Assembly (NCBI RefSeq): GCF_900129705.1
Contig: NZ_FQWO01000001.1
Location: forward strand, 372,001 to 436,000
Length of the DNA: 64,000 bases
From: Flavobacterium granuli
GTDB lineage: Bacteria > Bacteroidota > Bacteroidia > Flavobacteriales > Flavobacteriaceae
Direction of reading: 5' to 3'
Below, in pieces: positions 17,099 through 25,045 of this stretch. Numbering within the stretch: position 1 is the first letter of the stretch; each line of letters starts with the position of its first letter. The notes below the pieces were generated by a model. That model searched no databases. It had not been told where the DNA came from and saw nothing but the letters and a program-made list of their open reading frames with translations. The position numbers and the translations under genes were made by a program.

Positions 17099-18422
17099 GA
17101 ACAAAAAGTCGGTTGTTCGGGTAACCGAGGGGAACCCGTCAGCAACTGCTGATGTACTGCAAGACGGTACACAGAACAAAGTCGAAAAACTCAAAAAGCC
17201 ACTCCTATTTGTTTTGATGGGTGTCGTGTTTCTCGGCTGTATGTACCTGATATTTAAACCGTCTTCCGATAAAAAGGAAATTGAAAATATCGGATTGAAC
17301 GATGAAGTACCAGAGGCTACCGGAGCAGGAATGCCTGCCAACAAAGGCAAGGCGTATGAGCAGGAAATGCTAGAACATAAAGAGCAGGAAAAGCGTAATG
17401 CTTTAACTACACTTTCTGACTATTGGAATACCGAAGACAAAGAAGAACCGATAAATGAACAACTTCCTGAAGAAGAAGAAAGCAACAGCAATGGAGGTGG
17501 CAGAAGTTCGGGAAGAAACGGCAATCCTGTATTAAGCAGTTACCGCAATGCACAAAGTACATTAGGTTCATTTTATCAGGATAACAATTCGGAAACAACA
17601 GAACTCCGTAGGCAACTGGACGAGCTGAAAGAAAAGCTGGCTGAAAAAGAGGTGCCTAAATCTGTAACCGTTGATGACCAACTTGCCCTAATGGAGAAAT
17701 CCTATCAGATGGCGGCAAAGTATCTTCCAACGGGTACAAATTCGACAGCAACTCCACCTACTAAAAGTGCAGGTACAGCTACGACAGGTTCAACTCAAAA
17801 AGAAAATTTTGTAGCATTTACGCCTGCAAGGAAAAACACAATATCAGCATTGTACCGTGAGCCTACCGACAGTACTTTTTTAGCCGATTGGAGCGAAACA
17901 AGAAACCGAGGATTTTACACTGCTGGTTCTATTGAGCAAGCGGTACAACCGAAAAATAGTATCAAAGCCTGTGTACACGATGCACAAACAGTTATTGGCG
18001 AAACGGGAGTAAGATTACGATTGTTAGAACCTGCCCAAACGTCTGGACGTACCATTCCGAAAGGAACGATTGTAACGGCTAATGCCAAAATTCAGGGAGG
18101 ACGATTACAGTTAAAGGTTACTTCCATAGAACTGGACGGAAACATCATCCCGGTGGAGATTACGATTTACGATTTGGACGGACAGCAGGGCTTGTACGTT
18201 CCGTATTCGCCGGAAATGAATGCCCTTACCGAAATGGCGGGCAATATGAGCCAGCAATCCGGGACGAGCCTGATGCTTACCCAATCAGCAGGACAACAGG
18301 TTGCGGCTGATTTGAGCCGTGGTGTTGTACAGGGTATTTCGGGCTATTTCGCCAAAAAAGTACGAACACCGAAAGTTACCCTAAAGGCAGGGTATCAGGT
18401 TTTCCTTGTATCCAAACAATAA
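17085..18422 (+). CDS. traM: TraM, VirB10-like core protein
   Basis: A 445-residue protein. One membrane helix lies at about 39-57, then an acidic and low-complexity linker with a coiled coil (about 165-190). A Thr/Ser-rich spacer follows, then a C-terminal beta domain from about 270 to the end that resembles VirB10 (IPKGTIVTANAKIQGGRLQL, IPVEITIYDLDGQQGLYVP). VirB10-type proteins span both membranes and gate the channel. It overlaps traL (14 nt) and traN (1 nt). Confidence 0.92.
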   Translation: MKENENKKSVVRVTEGNPSATADVLQDGTQNKVEKLKKPLLFVLMGVVFLGCMYLIFKPSSDKKEIENIGLNDEVPEATGAGMPANKGKAYEQEMLEHKEQEKRNALTTLSDYWNTEDKEEPINEQLPEEEESNSNGGGRSSGRNGNPVLSSYRNAQSTLGSFYQDNNSETTELRRQLDELKEKLAEKEVPKSVTVDDQLALMEKSYQMAAKYLPTGTNSTATPPTKSAGTATTGSTQKENFVAFTPARKNTISALYREPTDSTFLADWSETRNRGFYTAGSIEQAVQPKNSIKACVHDAQTVIGETGVRLRLLEPAQTSGRTIPKGTIVTANAKIQGGRLQLKVTSIELDGNIIPVEITIYDLDGQQGLYVPYSPEMNALTEMAGNMSQQSGTSLMLTQSAGQQVAADLSRGVVQGISGYFAKKVRTPKVTLKAGYQVFLVSKQ

Positions 18423-19345
18423 TGTTGAACTCAATAAATAAAACAATGAAAAATCTTTTTAGAACATTCTGGGCATCTGCCCTGACCATCGGCTATGCCG
18501 TAACCTCTTTCGCACAGGACAGTGCAAATGCAAAAACTCCGCTTGCTTTGGGTAAGATAGAACCGTACCGTATGGAAGTTACCTACGATAAAACTTCACA
18601 CCTGATTTTTCCGACTGCCATACGATACGTGGATTTGGGAAGTGAGTTCCTAATTGCTGGAAAAGCGGAAGATGCTGAAAATGTATTGCGTGTAAAAGCA
18701 TCGGTAAGGGATTTTGAAGCGGAAACTAATTTTTCTGTTATCACGAATGATGGACGTTTTTACAGCTTCAATGTGCATTACAGTTCCTGTCCCGAAGCGT
18801 TGAGCTATGACCTGCTGACAATGCAAAAGGCAGTGGACAAAGAAAACGGAAACGACGTCCTTTTTGAAGAATTGGGGAATAATTCGCCGTCATTGGCAGG
18901 CTTGCTTTTAGAAACCATTTACAAAAATGACAAACGTATTGTAAAGCATATCGGGGCTATAAGTTTCGGCATTCAGTTTACCCTCAAAGGCATCTACATC
19001 CACAACGGAAAATACTATTTCCATACAGAATTGAAAAACCTTACCAATGTGCCTTTTGGGATTGATTTTATCAATTTTAAGGTAGTAGATAAGAAAGTCG
19101 CAAAACGTACCGTAGTACAGGAACACCCGATGATACCACTTAGGACATACAAACCATTGGACGAGATTGGTGGAAAAACGACCGAACAAAACGTGTTCCT
19201 GTTAGACCAATTTACCATTGCCGATGACAAGGTACTGCTGATTGAGATTTTCGAAAAGAACGGTGGCAGACATCAAACGCTTCAGATAGAAAATTCCGAT
19301 TTAATTAAAGCTCATTTGATTGACGATATGCACCTGAAATTTTAA
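18422..19345 (+). CDS. traN: TraN (DUF4138), VirB9-like protein
   Basis: A 307-residue secreted protein, or 299 residues if translation starts at the second Met (18446), which gives a cleaner signal peptide ending in SFAQ. The first ATG shares one base with the traM stop, so coupled initiation there is also plausible. The body, with VTYDKTSHLIFPTAIRYVDLG, is the VirB9-like fold of DUF4138/TraN that partners TraM in the outer-membrane core complex. Confidence 0.9.
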   Translation: MLNSINKTMKNLFRTFWASALTIGYAVTSFAQDSANAKTPLALGKIEPYRMEVTYDKTSHLIFPTAIRYVDLGSEFLIAGKAEDAENVLRVKASVRDFEAETNFSVITNDGRFYSFNVHYSSCPEALSYDLLTMQKAVDKENGNDVLFEELGNNSPSLAGLLLETIYKNDKRIVKHIGAISFGIQFTLKGIYIHNGKYYFHTELKNLTNVPFGIDFINFKVVDKKVAKRTVVQEHPMIPLRTYKPLDEIGGKTTEQNVFLLDQFTIADDKVLLIEIFEKNGGRHQTLQIENSDLIKAHLIDDMHLKF

Positions 19346-19366
19346 TAACCTTTTAAAGTAAATAAT

Positions 19367-19927
19367 ATGAAAAAGTATATCTATACCGTGATGTTCCTCT
19401 TTATGGTCATCACGGTTACACAGGCACAAAGAATGTTGCCTAAACAGAAAGGACTGGAGGTAAATGTTGGGATATTGTCCGATGATAAAATCGGTAATGA
19501 CTACTACATCAATATTGGTATGACCGTAAACGGTAAAAATGGCAATTACCAACTTTGGGCGTTGGAATATACGCACCAATACCAAAATTATAAAGACCTC
19601 CGCATACCGCAGGAAACCTATACTGCCGAGGGCGGTTACAGTTTCTTTCTGTTGGGTGATGCCCGTAAGAACATCACGCTAAACTTTGGAATAACAGGCG
19701 TATTAGGTTACGAAAGTATCAACCAGGGCGAAACAATGTTGTATGACGGGGCAAAAATATTGAGCGAGGATAACTTCATCTACGGAGCTGGCGGACGGTT
19801 CACTTTTGAAACGTACCTGTCCGACCGATTTGTGTTAGTCCTGCAAGGACGTACAAAGGTTCTATGGGGTACGGATTTGGAACAATTCCGACCGTCAGCA
19901 GGTGTTGGATTAAGGTTTAATTTTTAA
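19367..19927 (+). CDS. traO: TraO, outer-membrane beta-barrel-like protein
   Basis: A 186-residue protein with a signal peptide (1-20, cut near TQA/QR), then alternating hydrophobic beta strands and a terminal Phe (GVGLRFNF), the usual end of an outer-membrane barrel. It corresponds to TraO of Bacteroidetes conjugation operons. Position between traN and traQ agrees. The traP primase gene found in some relatives is missing. Confidence 0.87.
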   Translation: MKKYIYTVMFLFMVITVTQAQRMLPKQKGLEVNVGILSDDKIGNDYYINIGMTVNGKNGNYQLWALEYTHQYQNYKDLRIPQETYTAEGGYSFFLLGDARKNITLNFGITGVLGYESINQGETMLYDGAKILSEDNFIYGAGGRFTFETYLSDRFVLVLQGRTKVLWGTDLEQFRPSAGVGLRFNF

Positions 19928-19938
19928 AAACAGAAACA

Positions 19939-20388
19939 ATGATAGCAATATTCAATAAATTCAGAATAGGATTACTGCCAATATATGTACTCTTGGCAAT
20001 CCTCACAGCTTCGGTTTCTTTAGTATCTTGTAGCAAAGACGATGAACTCGAAATACAAAACGATTTTCCTTTCGAGGTAAACATAATGCCTGTACCTACA
20101 GCTATTGCCAATGGGCAGACGGTAGAAATACGCATTACTATACAACGAACAGGGAATTACAGCAACACGCAATATTTTCTCCGTTACTTCCAATTTGACG
20201 GACAAGGTACATTGCGGTATTATGACGAACCGCCGTACCTGCCGAACGATTTATACCCGTTGCCTGTGGAGCAGTTCCGGTTATATTATACTTCGGCTTC
20301 TTCCGTATCACAATCCTTTGAGGTTTGGATTTCGGACAGCTTCGGGAACGAGAAAAAATTGAGCTTTAAGTTCAATAGTAGTGATTAA
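19939..20388 (+). CDS. traQ: TraQ (DUF3872) lipoprotein
   Basis: A 149-residue protein with a lipoprotein signal ending LVSC, Cys31 being the acyl site, followed by SKDDE. The mature part has immunoglobulin-like beta strands, as in DUF3872/TraQ. It is the last gene of the tra operon: a strong hairpin with a T-run follows about 20 nt downstream. Confidence 0.87.
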   Translation: MIAIFNKFRIGLLPIYVLLAILTASVSLVSCSKDDELEIQNDFPFEVNIMPVPTAIANGQTVEIRITIQRTGNYSNTQYFLRYFQFDGQGTLRYYDEPPYLPNDLYPLPVEQFRLYYTSASSVSQSFEVWISDSFGNEKKLSFKFNSSD

Positions 20389-20406
20389 AAGCGATTGTAA
20401 AAAAAC

Positions 20407-20436
20407 AAAACCGACAACATTAGGTCGGTTTTTTGC
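20407..20436 (+). terminator. terminator of the tra operon
   Basis: AAAACCGAC pairs perfectly with GTCGGTTTT across an 8-base loop, followed by more T. It lies 18 nt after the traQ stop. Confidence 0.85.
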
Positions 20437-20497
20437 TTTTCGGCTTTCGATATAGATGTTTTTGTTTAAATTTACTTGATTTATAATCTCAATAAGT

Positions 20498-20791
20498 ATG
20501 AATGCAGTTACTTCTCAATTAGTGTTAGGTATTATTCCTCTTGTTACGGGGATAGGGCTTGTCTATTGGATAAGCCGTAGAAAATTTTATAGGCGTAATG
20601 CGGTTGGTGCAGAGGGATTTTCTAGCTTTGAAGCATCTGTATTTACCCGTTTTATAGAACGAATCGGTAAATGGGTTGCCTACGCTTTGATTATCATCGG
20701 TATTCTTCTTATTTGGTCATATACACAAATGAAAAAAGACAAGGAAAAACAGAAGCAGAAAGTTAAAACAGAACAACCTGTCCCACGCTGA
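20498..20791 (+). CDS. small two-helix membrane protein, unknown
   Basis: A 97-residue protein with two hydrophobic helices (about 5-25 and 58-78) and a lysine-rich cytoplasmic tail. Similar small proteins accompany tra operons in flavobacterial ICEs, as far as I recall, but I recognise no family with a known function. It is flanked by terminators on both sides, so it is a single-gene unit. It might be an entry-exclusion or regulatory membrane protein; the sequence gives no direct support. Confidence 0.65.
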   Translation: MNAVTSQLVLGIIPLVTGIGLVYWISRRKFYRRNAVGAEGFSSFEASVFTRFIERIGKWVAYALIIIGILLIWSYTQMKKDKEKQKQKVKTEQPVPR

Positions 20792-20818
20792 CACATATTC
20801 TTCTGATAATTTAAAACA

Positions 20819-20852
20819 AAATCGGATAGCCTTTTGGGTTATCCGATTTTTT
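20819..20852 (+). terminator. terminator after the small membrane gene
   Basis: A perfect 10-bp stem, AAATCGGATA with TATCCGATTT, 11-base loop, then T. Confidence 0.85.
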
Positions 20853-20870
20853 ATTTGTGGCAAAAGTAAA

Positions 20871-20900
20871 CTGCCAAATACTACCTTTCAAAGCCAACAG
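20871..20900 (+). repeat. GCCAAACAC-type ICE repeat, degenerate copy 5
   Basis: CTGCCAAATACTACC, then TTTCAAAGCCAACAG: the same frame of GCC units and TTTnAA spacer as in the copy at 4555, in the leader of the HTH gene pair. Confidence 0.45.
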
Positions 20901-20956
20901 GTGCAACATTTCCGAACCTTGTAATAAGCCTTTATAAATTCGACTTTCACAGAAAA

Positions 20957-21280
20957 ATGGAGCAAGCTATGGAAGTTATCGCAATACAAAAATCCGTATT
21001 TGACGGAATGAAAAATGAGTTTAAGGAACTTTTGGAACTGACCGAAAATGCCACTCGGAAATATACCTCGATTTTCAAAGAAGAGAAATGGCTGGATAAC
21101 CAGGAAGTGTGTCTGATGATGAATATTACCAAACGTACTTTACAGACCTATAAAGACAAAGGTTTATTGCCTTATTCCAAACTGAACCGCAAGAATTATT
21201 ATAAACTCTCGGACGTACAGGCTTTGCTCGAAGCTGGACAACCATACAACACCAATGACAATGGATTTACTGACGAATGA
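20957..21280 (+). CDS. excisionase-like HTH protein 1
   Basis: A 107-residue protein with a C-terminal winged HTH of the excisionase/MerR kind (HTH_17): LDNQEVCLMMNITKRTLQTY, then DKGLLPYSKLNRKNYYKLSDVQ. The N-terminal half is a helical, possibly dimerising segment. It overlaps the next gene by 26 nt, and the two proteins are clear paralogues. In ICEs such pairs usually act in excision or regulate transfer genes; here the role is inferred from fold and place between tra operon and integrase side. Confidence 0.82.
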   Translation: MEQAMEVIAIQKSVFDGMKNEFKELLELTENATRKYTSIFKEEKWLDNQEVCLMMNITKRTLQTYKDKGLLPYSKLNRKNYYKLSDVQALLEAGQPYNTNDNGFTDE

Positions 21281-21557
21281 AGCCGAAGAAATCATTGAAC
21301 AACAGCAGATGATAATGCAGTTGAGAAGCCGTATCGAAGAAATATTAAAGAATTACCGTCCTGTAATGAATGGAGAAATATACTTCTCTGGTCAGGAGGT
21401 ATGTGAGTTGCTACACATTAGTAAGCGTACTTTACAACAATACAGGGATGATAAAATACTTCCTTATATCCAGATAGGCGGTAAGATTATTTTCAAGCAA
21501 TCAGATATACTCTTAGTACTTGAGCAAAATTACATAAACAAAGCTAAATGCTTATAA
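21255..21557 (+). CDS. excisionase-like HTH protein 2
   Basis: A 100-residue paralogue of the preceding gene: coiled N-terminus (about 1-30) and winged HTH (FSGQEVCELLHISKRTLQQY, then LPYIQIGGKIIFKQSDIL). It is translated from a start inside the upstream gene, so the two are coupled. A heterodimer is possible. A strong promoter for the next unit begins within 30 nt of its stop. Confidence 0.82.
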   Translation: MTMDLLTNEAEEIIEQQQMIMQLRSRIEEILKNYRPVMNGEIYFSGQEVCELLHISKRTLQQYRDDKILPYIQIGGKIIFKQSDILLVLEQNYINKAKCL

Positions 21558-21586
21558 AAGTTCTTTATTCAATCGTTGAAGTCTGA

Positions 21587-21617
21587 TTGTGTATCATTAG
21601 AGAGTTTAGTATCTTTG
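21587..21617 (+). promoter_or_regulatory. promoter of the structured leader
   Basis: TTG at 21587-21589, 20-base spacer, TATCTTTG at 21610-21617: a near-ideal Bacteroidetes promoter. Transcription should start near 21624, giving a leader of about 215 nt before the ATG at 21840. Confidence 0.8.
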
Positions 21618-21662
21618 TAGCAATATATAGAAAAATATTAAAGTGTTTTTACTTTAAGTCCC

Positions 21663-21771
21663 ACATTGAAAACTGGTAATTTTTAAGACAACGGGACAAA
21701 TAAGGAGGAACGCTCATGCCATTGGCGTGGGCGCTCACTTATTCGTTGTCGGGCGTACCAGTGCCTCAATG
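21663..21771 (+). ncRNA. large structured leader RNA, unassigned family
   Basis: Four stacked helices close one extended hairpin. From outside in these are CATTGA (21664) with TCAATG (21766); ACTGGTA (21672) with TACCAGT (21756); GACAACG (21687) with CGTTGTC (21744); and AATAAG (21699) with CTTATT (21738). The tip is CGCTCATGCC (21711-21720) with GGCGTGGGCG (21724-21733), a 10-bp helix including three G-U pairs over an ATT loop. Internal loops hold GGGACA and GAGGAA. It lies between a strong promoter and the receiver-like gene. I do not recognise it as a known riboswitch; cis-regulator or ICE-encoded small RNA are both possible. Confidence 0.72.
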
Positions 21772-21781
21772 TTCGGTAAGT

Positions 21782-21818
21782 GTAGTTTGCCTGCGTCTTC
21801 TTTTTTGTGCAGGCTACA
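21782..21818 (+). promoter_or_regulatory. second leader hairpin before the start codon
   Basis: GCCTGC (21789-21794) pairs with GCAGGC (21809-21814), extended by GTA with TAC, around a pyrimidine-rich loop containing a T-run. It ends 22 nt before the ATG at 21840 and could switch with the larger hairpin to control translation or elongation. Confidence 0.55.
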
Positions 21819-21839
21819 TCAACTCAAAAAAGGTATGAT

Positions 21840-22289
21840 ATGAAAACTGGTATAGCACAACAAAAAAACACCCTAGCCTTTATCAATGATAAAAGCCCGA
21901 TTTTGGATTTGACCTACAACAACCTCGTTGCTTCAGGAATTGAAGTATTGTTTCGTTCAGAAAACATTAAAGACGGACTATCTCAATTATCCACTTTAAA
22001 AACACTTCCCCAAGTGTGTGTTATTGATCTCGATTTTTATGATAAGAATATATTGGCACAGCTTCAAGAATTGAGGACACAATACCCAACAATAAAACTG
22101 ATTTCCCATAGTGATATTGATACCGAAAAAGTTGTAAACCCTCTTTTGGAAATAGGTTTTGCAAGTTATCTGCTCATTGGTAGCGATGTAGACGATTTTA
22201 AAAAAGCTATCGAAGGAGTTTCTAATGGTAAAAGATATTTTAGTATGGGAGTAGCGGAAATTGCTAAAGAATATTTTCGCAACAACTAA
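21840..22289 (+). CDS. receiver-like response regulator protein
   Basis: From the ATG at 21840 this gives 149 residues; a GTG in frame at 21807 lies inside the leader hairpin and is less likely. The pattern is that of a CheY-like receiver: a central strand CVIDLDFYDK with the acidic phosphoacceptor candidate, then LISHSDIDTE (the switch Ser strand), and a helix followed by SYLLIGSDVDDF in place of the usual Lys region. The C-terminal tail has no clear HTH. It ends three nt into the convergent AbiH gene. Probable role: control of element functions. Confidence 0.62.
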   Translation: MKTGIAQQKNTLAFINDKSPILDLTYNNLVASGIEVLFRSENIKDGLSQLSTLKTLPQVCVIDLDFYDKNILAQLQELRTQYPTIKLISHSDIDTEKVVNPLLEIGFASYLLIGSDVDDFKKAIEGVSNGKRYFSMGVAEIAKEYFRNN

Positions 22290-23266
22290 GGTTGCCTTTT
22301 TAAATCTGTAATTTTTATTTGAATAATATTAGTGTCATTTATTCCGAGTTGTAGCAATGTTTCTTTGTGTATTTGCTTTTCAAGCTCACTGTAATATGAA
22401 ACACTCCAAATTACATTTTCGTTTAGTTTTGCTTTCAATATTTCAAAATATTTTAAATCAACTTCTGATATAGAATGTCCCAAAACAATAACTTTTTCGA
22501 CTTCCGTAATACTTGTAAAAAAATCAATATTGTTTTCTATAATTGAGGCTGTATTTTTAAATGCCGTTGTGTAATAAGATAGTATTTCTTGTTTGGCGCT
22601 TTCATAAGAGTAATCATATTCATCAGCTTTTTGTTCTCGCCATTCGTAAAATTCTTCTTCGCTTAAACCTTGTGGCGGTTCTTCTTCTTTCTCAATAAAA
22701 TTTGACGGGTCGGTTCCGTGTCCTAAAATTAGCATACAATTGTCTGCATCGGCTCTGTTATGAATATAAGTTATTCGTTCCTCGGGAACACCGTAGCTTT
22801 CCTGTAATGTTTCAGTATAATTGAAATTTAAAAAATGGCTATCGTCTTCCAATTCAATTAGCGTATCATCAGGAATGTTTTCGTATTCGACTTCGAGGAT
22901 GAACCTATTAAAATCGCTAATTAGATTGGTGGTTAAATCTTTGATGATTAGTTCCATCTCTATCTGATAACTATGCCAATCTCTATCTCGAAAATCTTCA
23001 GCTCCAGGGCGAGCAATTAAATCAGAATTATCGTCCAATACTGTTAAGTAATCTAAATCAGCTAATGCTTGCTCAAATCTTGACCATAAAGCATATTCTT
23101 CATCTGTCAATTCGGGATTTGTAATATCAGGAAGTCCATAATAATTTAATAAAAGGTCATAAACCTCACTGTTATTTTCAGCCAAGTAGTTCGCAAAACT
23201 TTGATATCTTGTGTCTAATTTATGATGGATGTCAAATCCATTACCGATAATGTATAATATTTTCAT
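22286..23266 (-). CDS. AbiH-like phage abortive infection protein
   Basis: A 326-residue protein starting MKILYIIGNGFDIHHKL, the signature N-terminus of the AbiH family. It has later segments FLNFNYTETLQ, TYIHNRADADNCMLILGHGTD and a late VIVLGHSISEVDLKYF, all in the expected order. AbiH proteins block phage growth by an unknown mechanism, and the nucleotide-binding-like N-terminus suggests an enzyme. Full-length. It is the last gene of the second cargo island and converges with the receiver-like gene. Confidence 0.9.
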   Translation of the reverse strand: MKILYIIGNGFDIHHKLDTRYQSFANYLAENNSEVYDLLLNYYGLPDITNPELTDEEYALWSRFEQALADLDYLTVLDDNSDLIARPGAEDFRDRDWHSYQIEMELIIKDLTTNLISDFNRFILEVEYENIPDDTLIELEDDSHFLNFNYTETLQESYGVPEERITYIHNRADADNCMLILGHGTDPSNFIEKEEEPPQGLSEEEFYEWREQKADEYDYSYESAKQEILSYYTTAFKNTASIIENNIDFFTSITEVEKVIVLGHSISEVDLKYFEILKAKLNENVIWSVSYYSELEKQIHKETLLQLGINDTNIIQIKITDLKRQP

Positions 23267-23296
23267 TAATTCAGTTGTTTAATCTATTTTATAAGG

Positions 23297-23872
23297 TTAC
23301 AAACCACTACGTTTTCCAAATATTGGACTTAGTTTGTCCCAAAATTGCTGTTCAAGAATTTCGACAATGAAACGCTCTACCATTTCTTCACTTTCTGAAA
23401 TGACTTCGTATGCTGAAATTTTCAAATCGTATTCCAAACAATTGTCCCACTTGCATAAATGCAAACTATAAACCCGAGTTCCCTCTGTGCCAAGATGGTT
23501 TTTAATTCTTGTTTTGAAATCTGTCGTTGAGCTTCCAACATATAATATATCTGATGATGTTTTATTGTATCTGGATAGATTAACACGGTCTTTATTTTTT
23601 ATTTTTAGCTTATTTGATGAATGGTAATCTTCAAAATATTCAATCAATGTGCTTATAGTTTTTGTGGACTGAACTTGAAATATATAAATAAGCGGATTAT
23701 TGCTTTTCGGAACTTTATATAAGTGTTTTTTTATGGTTGCTCTATCTCTAAATTCTGAGGAATGAAAAGAGATTTCGCAGAATGGTTTAACCGTAATTCT
23801 TGAGATTTGGTCAGCTGTATTCAACGCAAACTTCTCTGATTGCTTTACAATGTCTTTTGTGTCAATTTTCAT
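23297..23872 (-). CDS. GIY-YIG nuclease-like protein paired with RES toxin
   Basis: A 191-residue protein. Around residues 61-190 it shows the GIY-YIG order: a strand LIYIFQV, a second strand ILYVGSSTTDF, an Arg in FKTRIKNHLG, and an acidic helix ...MVERFIVEILEQQFW with the candidate catalytic Glu. The tail reads KLSPIFGKRSG, as in UvrC-type and solitary GIY-YIG enzymes. The N-terminal 55 residues are of unknown type. Its start abuts the stop of the HEPN-RES gene (23873), so the two form an operon. Endonuclease activity is inferred from motifs. Confidence 0.68.
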   Translation of the reverse strand: MKIDTKDIVKQSEKFALNTADQISRITVKPFCEISFHSSEFRDRATIKKHLYKVPKSNNPLIYIFQVQSTKTISTLIEYFEDYHSSNKLKIKNKDRVNLSRYNKTSSDILYVGSSTTDFKTRIKNHLGTEGTRVYSLHLCKWDNCLEYDLKISAYEVISESEEMVERFIVEILEQQFWDKLSPIFGKRSGL

Positions 23873-25024
23873 TTAATTTATTTTCTTTCGTTTTAAAGTG
23901 TTCAATTTCACTTTTTCTTTACTTAATTCGTCATCCCAGAAAAAAACTGCCGACTTATGATTTCTATTTTGCGAAGAGGGATAAATAACTCCCGATATTT
24001 TATTCTTTCTGTTTTTATTAAATGGATACCTTAGAAATTCTGTTACAACTTGTGTTGGAACGTATTCGGTATGCTCTTTTCCATCCTTAGTAATTTGTTG
24101 AGTTATATCCCTTACAAATGAATAAAGAAATAAAACTAAGTAATATTTTTTCTTATCCTTAATTTCAAAAATACTAGGGATTTTTGGAAGCTTATTAAAA
24201 TCAACAACGAACTGATTTTCTAAAGTTTCAAATTCTGCAATGGTAATATATTTTTTGTACTTATCCTCTCTACTTATTGTTTCTAAAATTGCTGTATCAA
24301 TATCAAAAGCAGAATAAAACATAGATATTCCTGAAGGGCTAAACCTATTTGGATAGATTGCTCTTTTATTAGGGGGAGCAGAAATTTCCTCAAAATCAGT
24401 AATTTTTGTTTTGAAGTCGTGTTGTCGACAACGATAAAGTTTTGTTCCTGCAGGGATTACCTTTAGTATGTTTAGTTTCGATATCAGTTTGCCAACCTCT
24501 TGTAATATATGAAAAGCCTTAGATTGGTCACTATCTCCAGATGAAAAAAGATAACGAGACGTATGTTTAATGATTTCTTTGAAGTATTTCCATTGAAATT
24601 CTAAGTCATCTTTAATATTGTCGTAATACAAGTCTGGTTGAGCCCAAGCAATATCTTCAATTGAGTTAACAATGTCTTCTATAACTTCAAATGGTTCAGC
24701 ATTTAACTCTATATGTTCTTGGATGAGTTCGTCAGGATTATAGATTTCTCCAAGATAACCTCCTTCTCTTGAATTGTAACTCATAAAATTGGCAGCATCT
24801 TCGTAGAAGTTTGAAATGCCATCCATAATAAATTCCATTAAACCTTCAAACTCTACAACTTTTAATTCCTTCCCACAATAATCACAATAACCATCTTCAT
24901 AATTTTGTCTAATGAAGCGATTAATGCTTTTGTCATCAAAATGCTTGATACAAATATGTTTATCTGGAATGTTGCTTAAATTTCTACTTTCTAATTCTAG
25001 CCATCTTTGTTTAACTCCTCCCAT
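23873..25024 (-). CDS. HEPN-RES domain protein with N-terminal zinc ribbon
   Basis: Start chosen at the ATG 25024 (383 residues), because the alternative upstream start is a TTG inside a TAAATTTG promoter box. The N-terminus carries C-x2-H and CDYCG, a small metal-binding ribbon, then a helical HEPN-like region. The C-terminal half is a RES domain: LYRCR, then NRFSPSGISMFYSAFD, then TAILE. RES toxins degrade NAD+ and are normally neutralised by an Xre antitoxin next door. No Xre is present here; the partner is the GIY-YIG-like gene. Confidence 0.8.
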   Translation of the reverse strand: MGGVKQRWLELESRNLSNIPDKHICIKHFDDKSINRFIRQNYEDGYCDYCGKELKVVEFEGLMEFIMDGISNFYEDAANFMSYNSREGGYLGEIYNPDELIQEHIELNAEPFEVIEDIVNSIEDIAWAQPDLYYDNIKDDLEFQWKYFKEIIKHTSRYLFSSGDSDQSKAFHILQEVGKLISKLNILKVIPAGTKLYRCRQHDFKTKITDFEEISAPPNKRAIYPNRFSPSGISMFYSAFDIDTAILETISREDKYKKYITIAEFETLENQFVVDFNKLPKIPSIFEIKDKKKYYLVLFLYSFVRDITQQITKDGKEHTEYVPTQVVTEFLRYPFNKNRKNKISGVIYPSSQNRNHKSAVFFWDDELSKEKVKLNTLKRKKIN

Positions 25025-25045
25025 TTGTCTTATATTGGAGAACAA

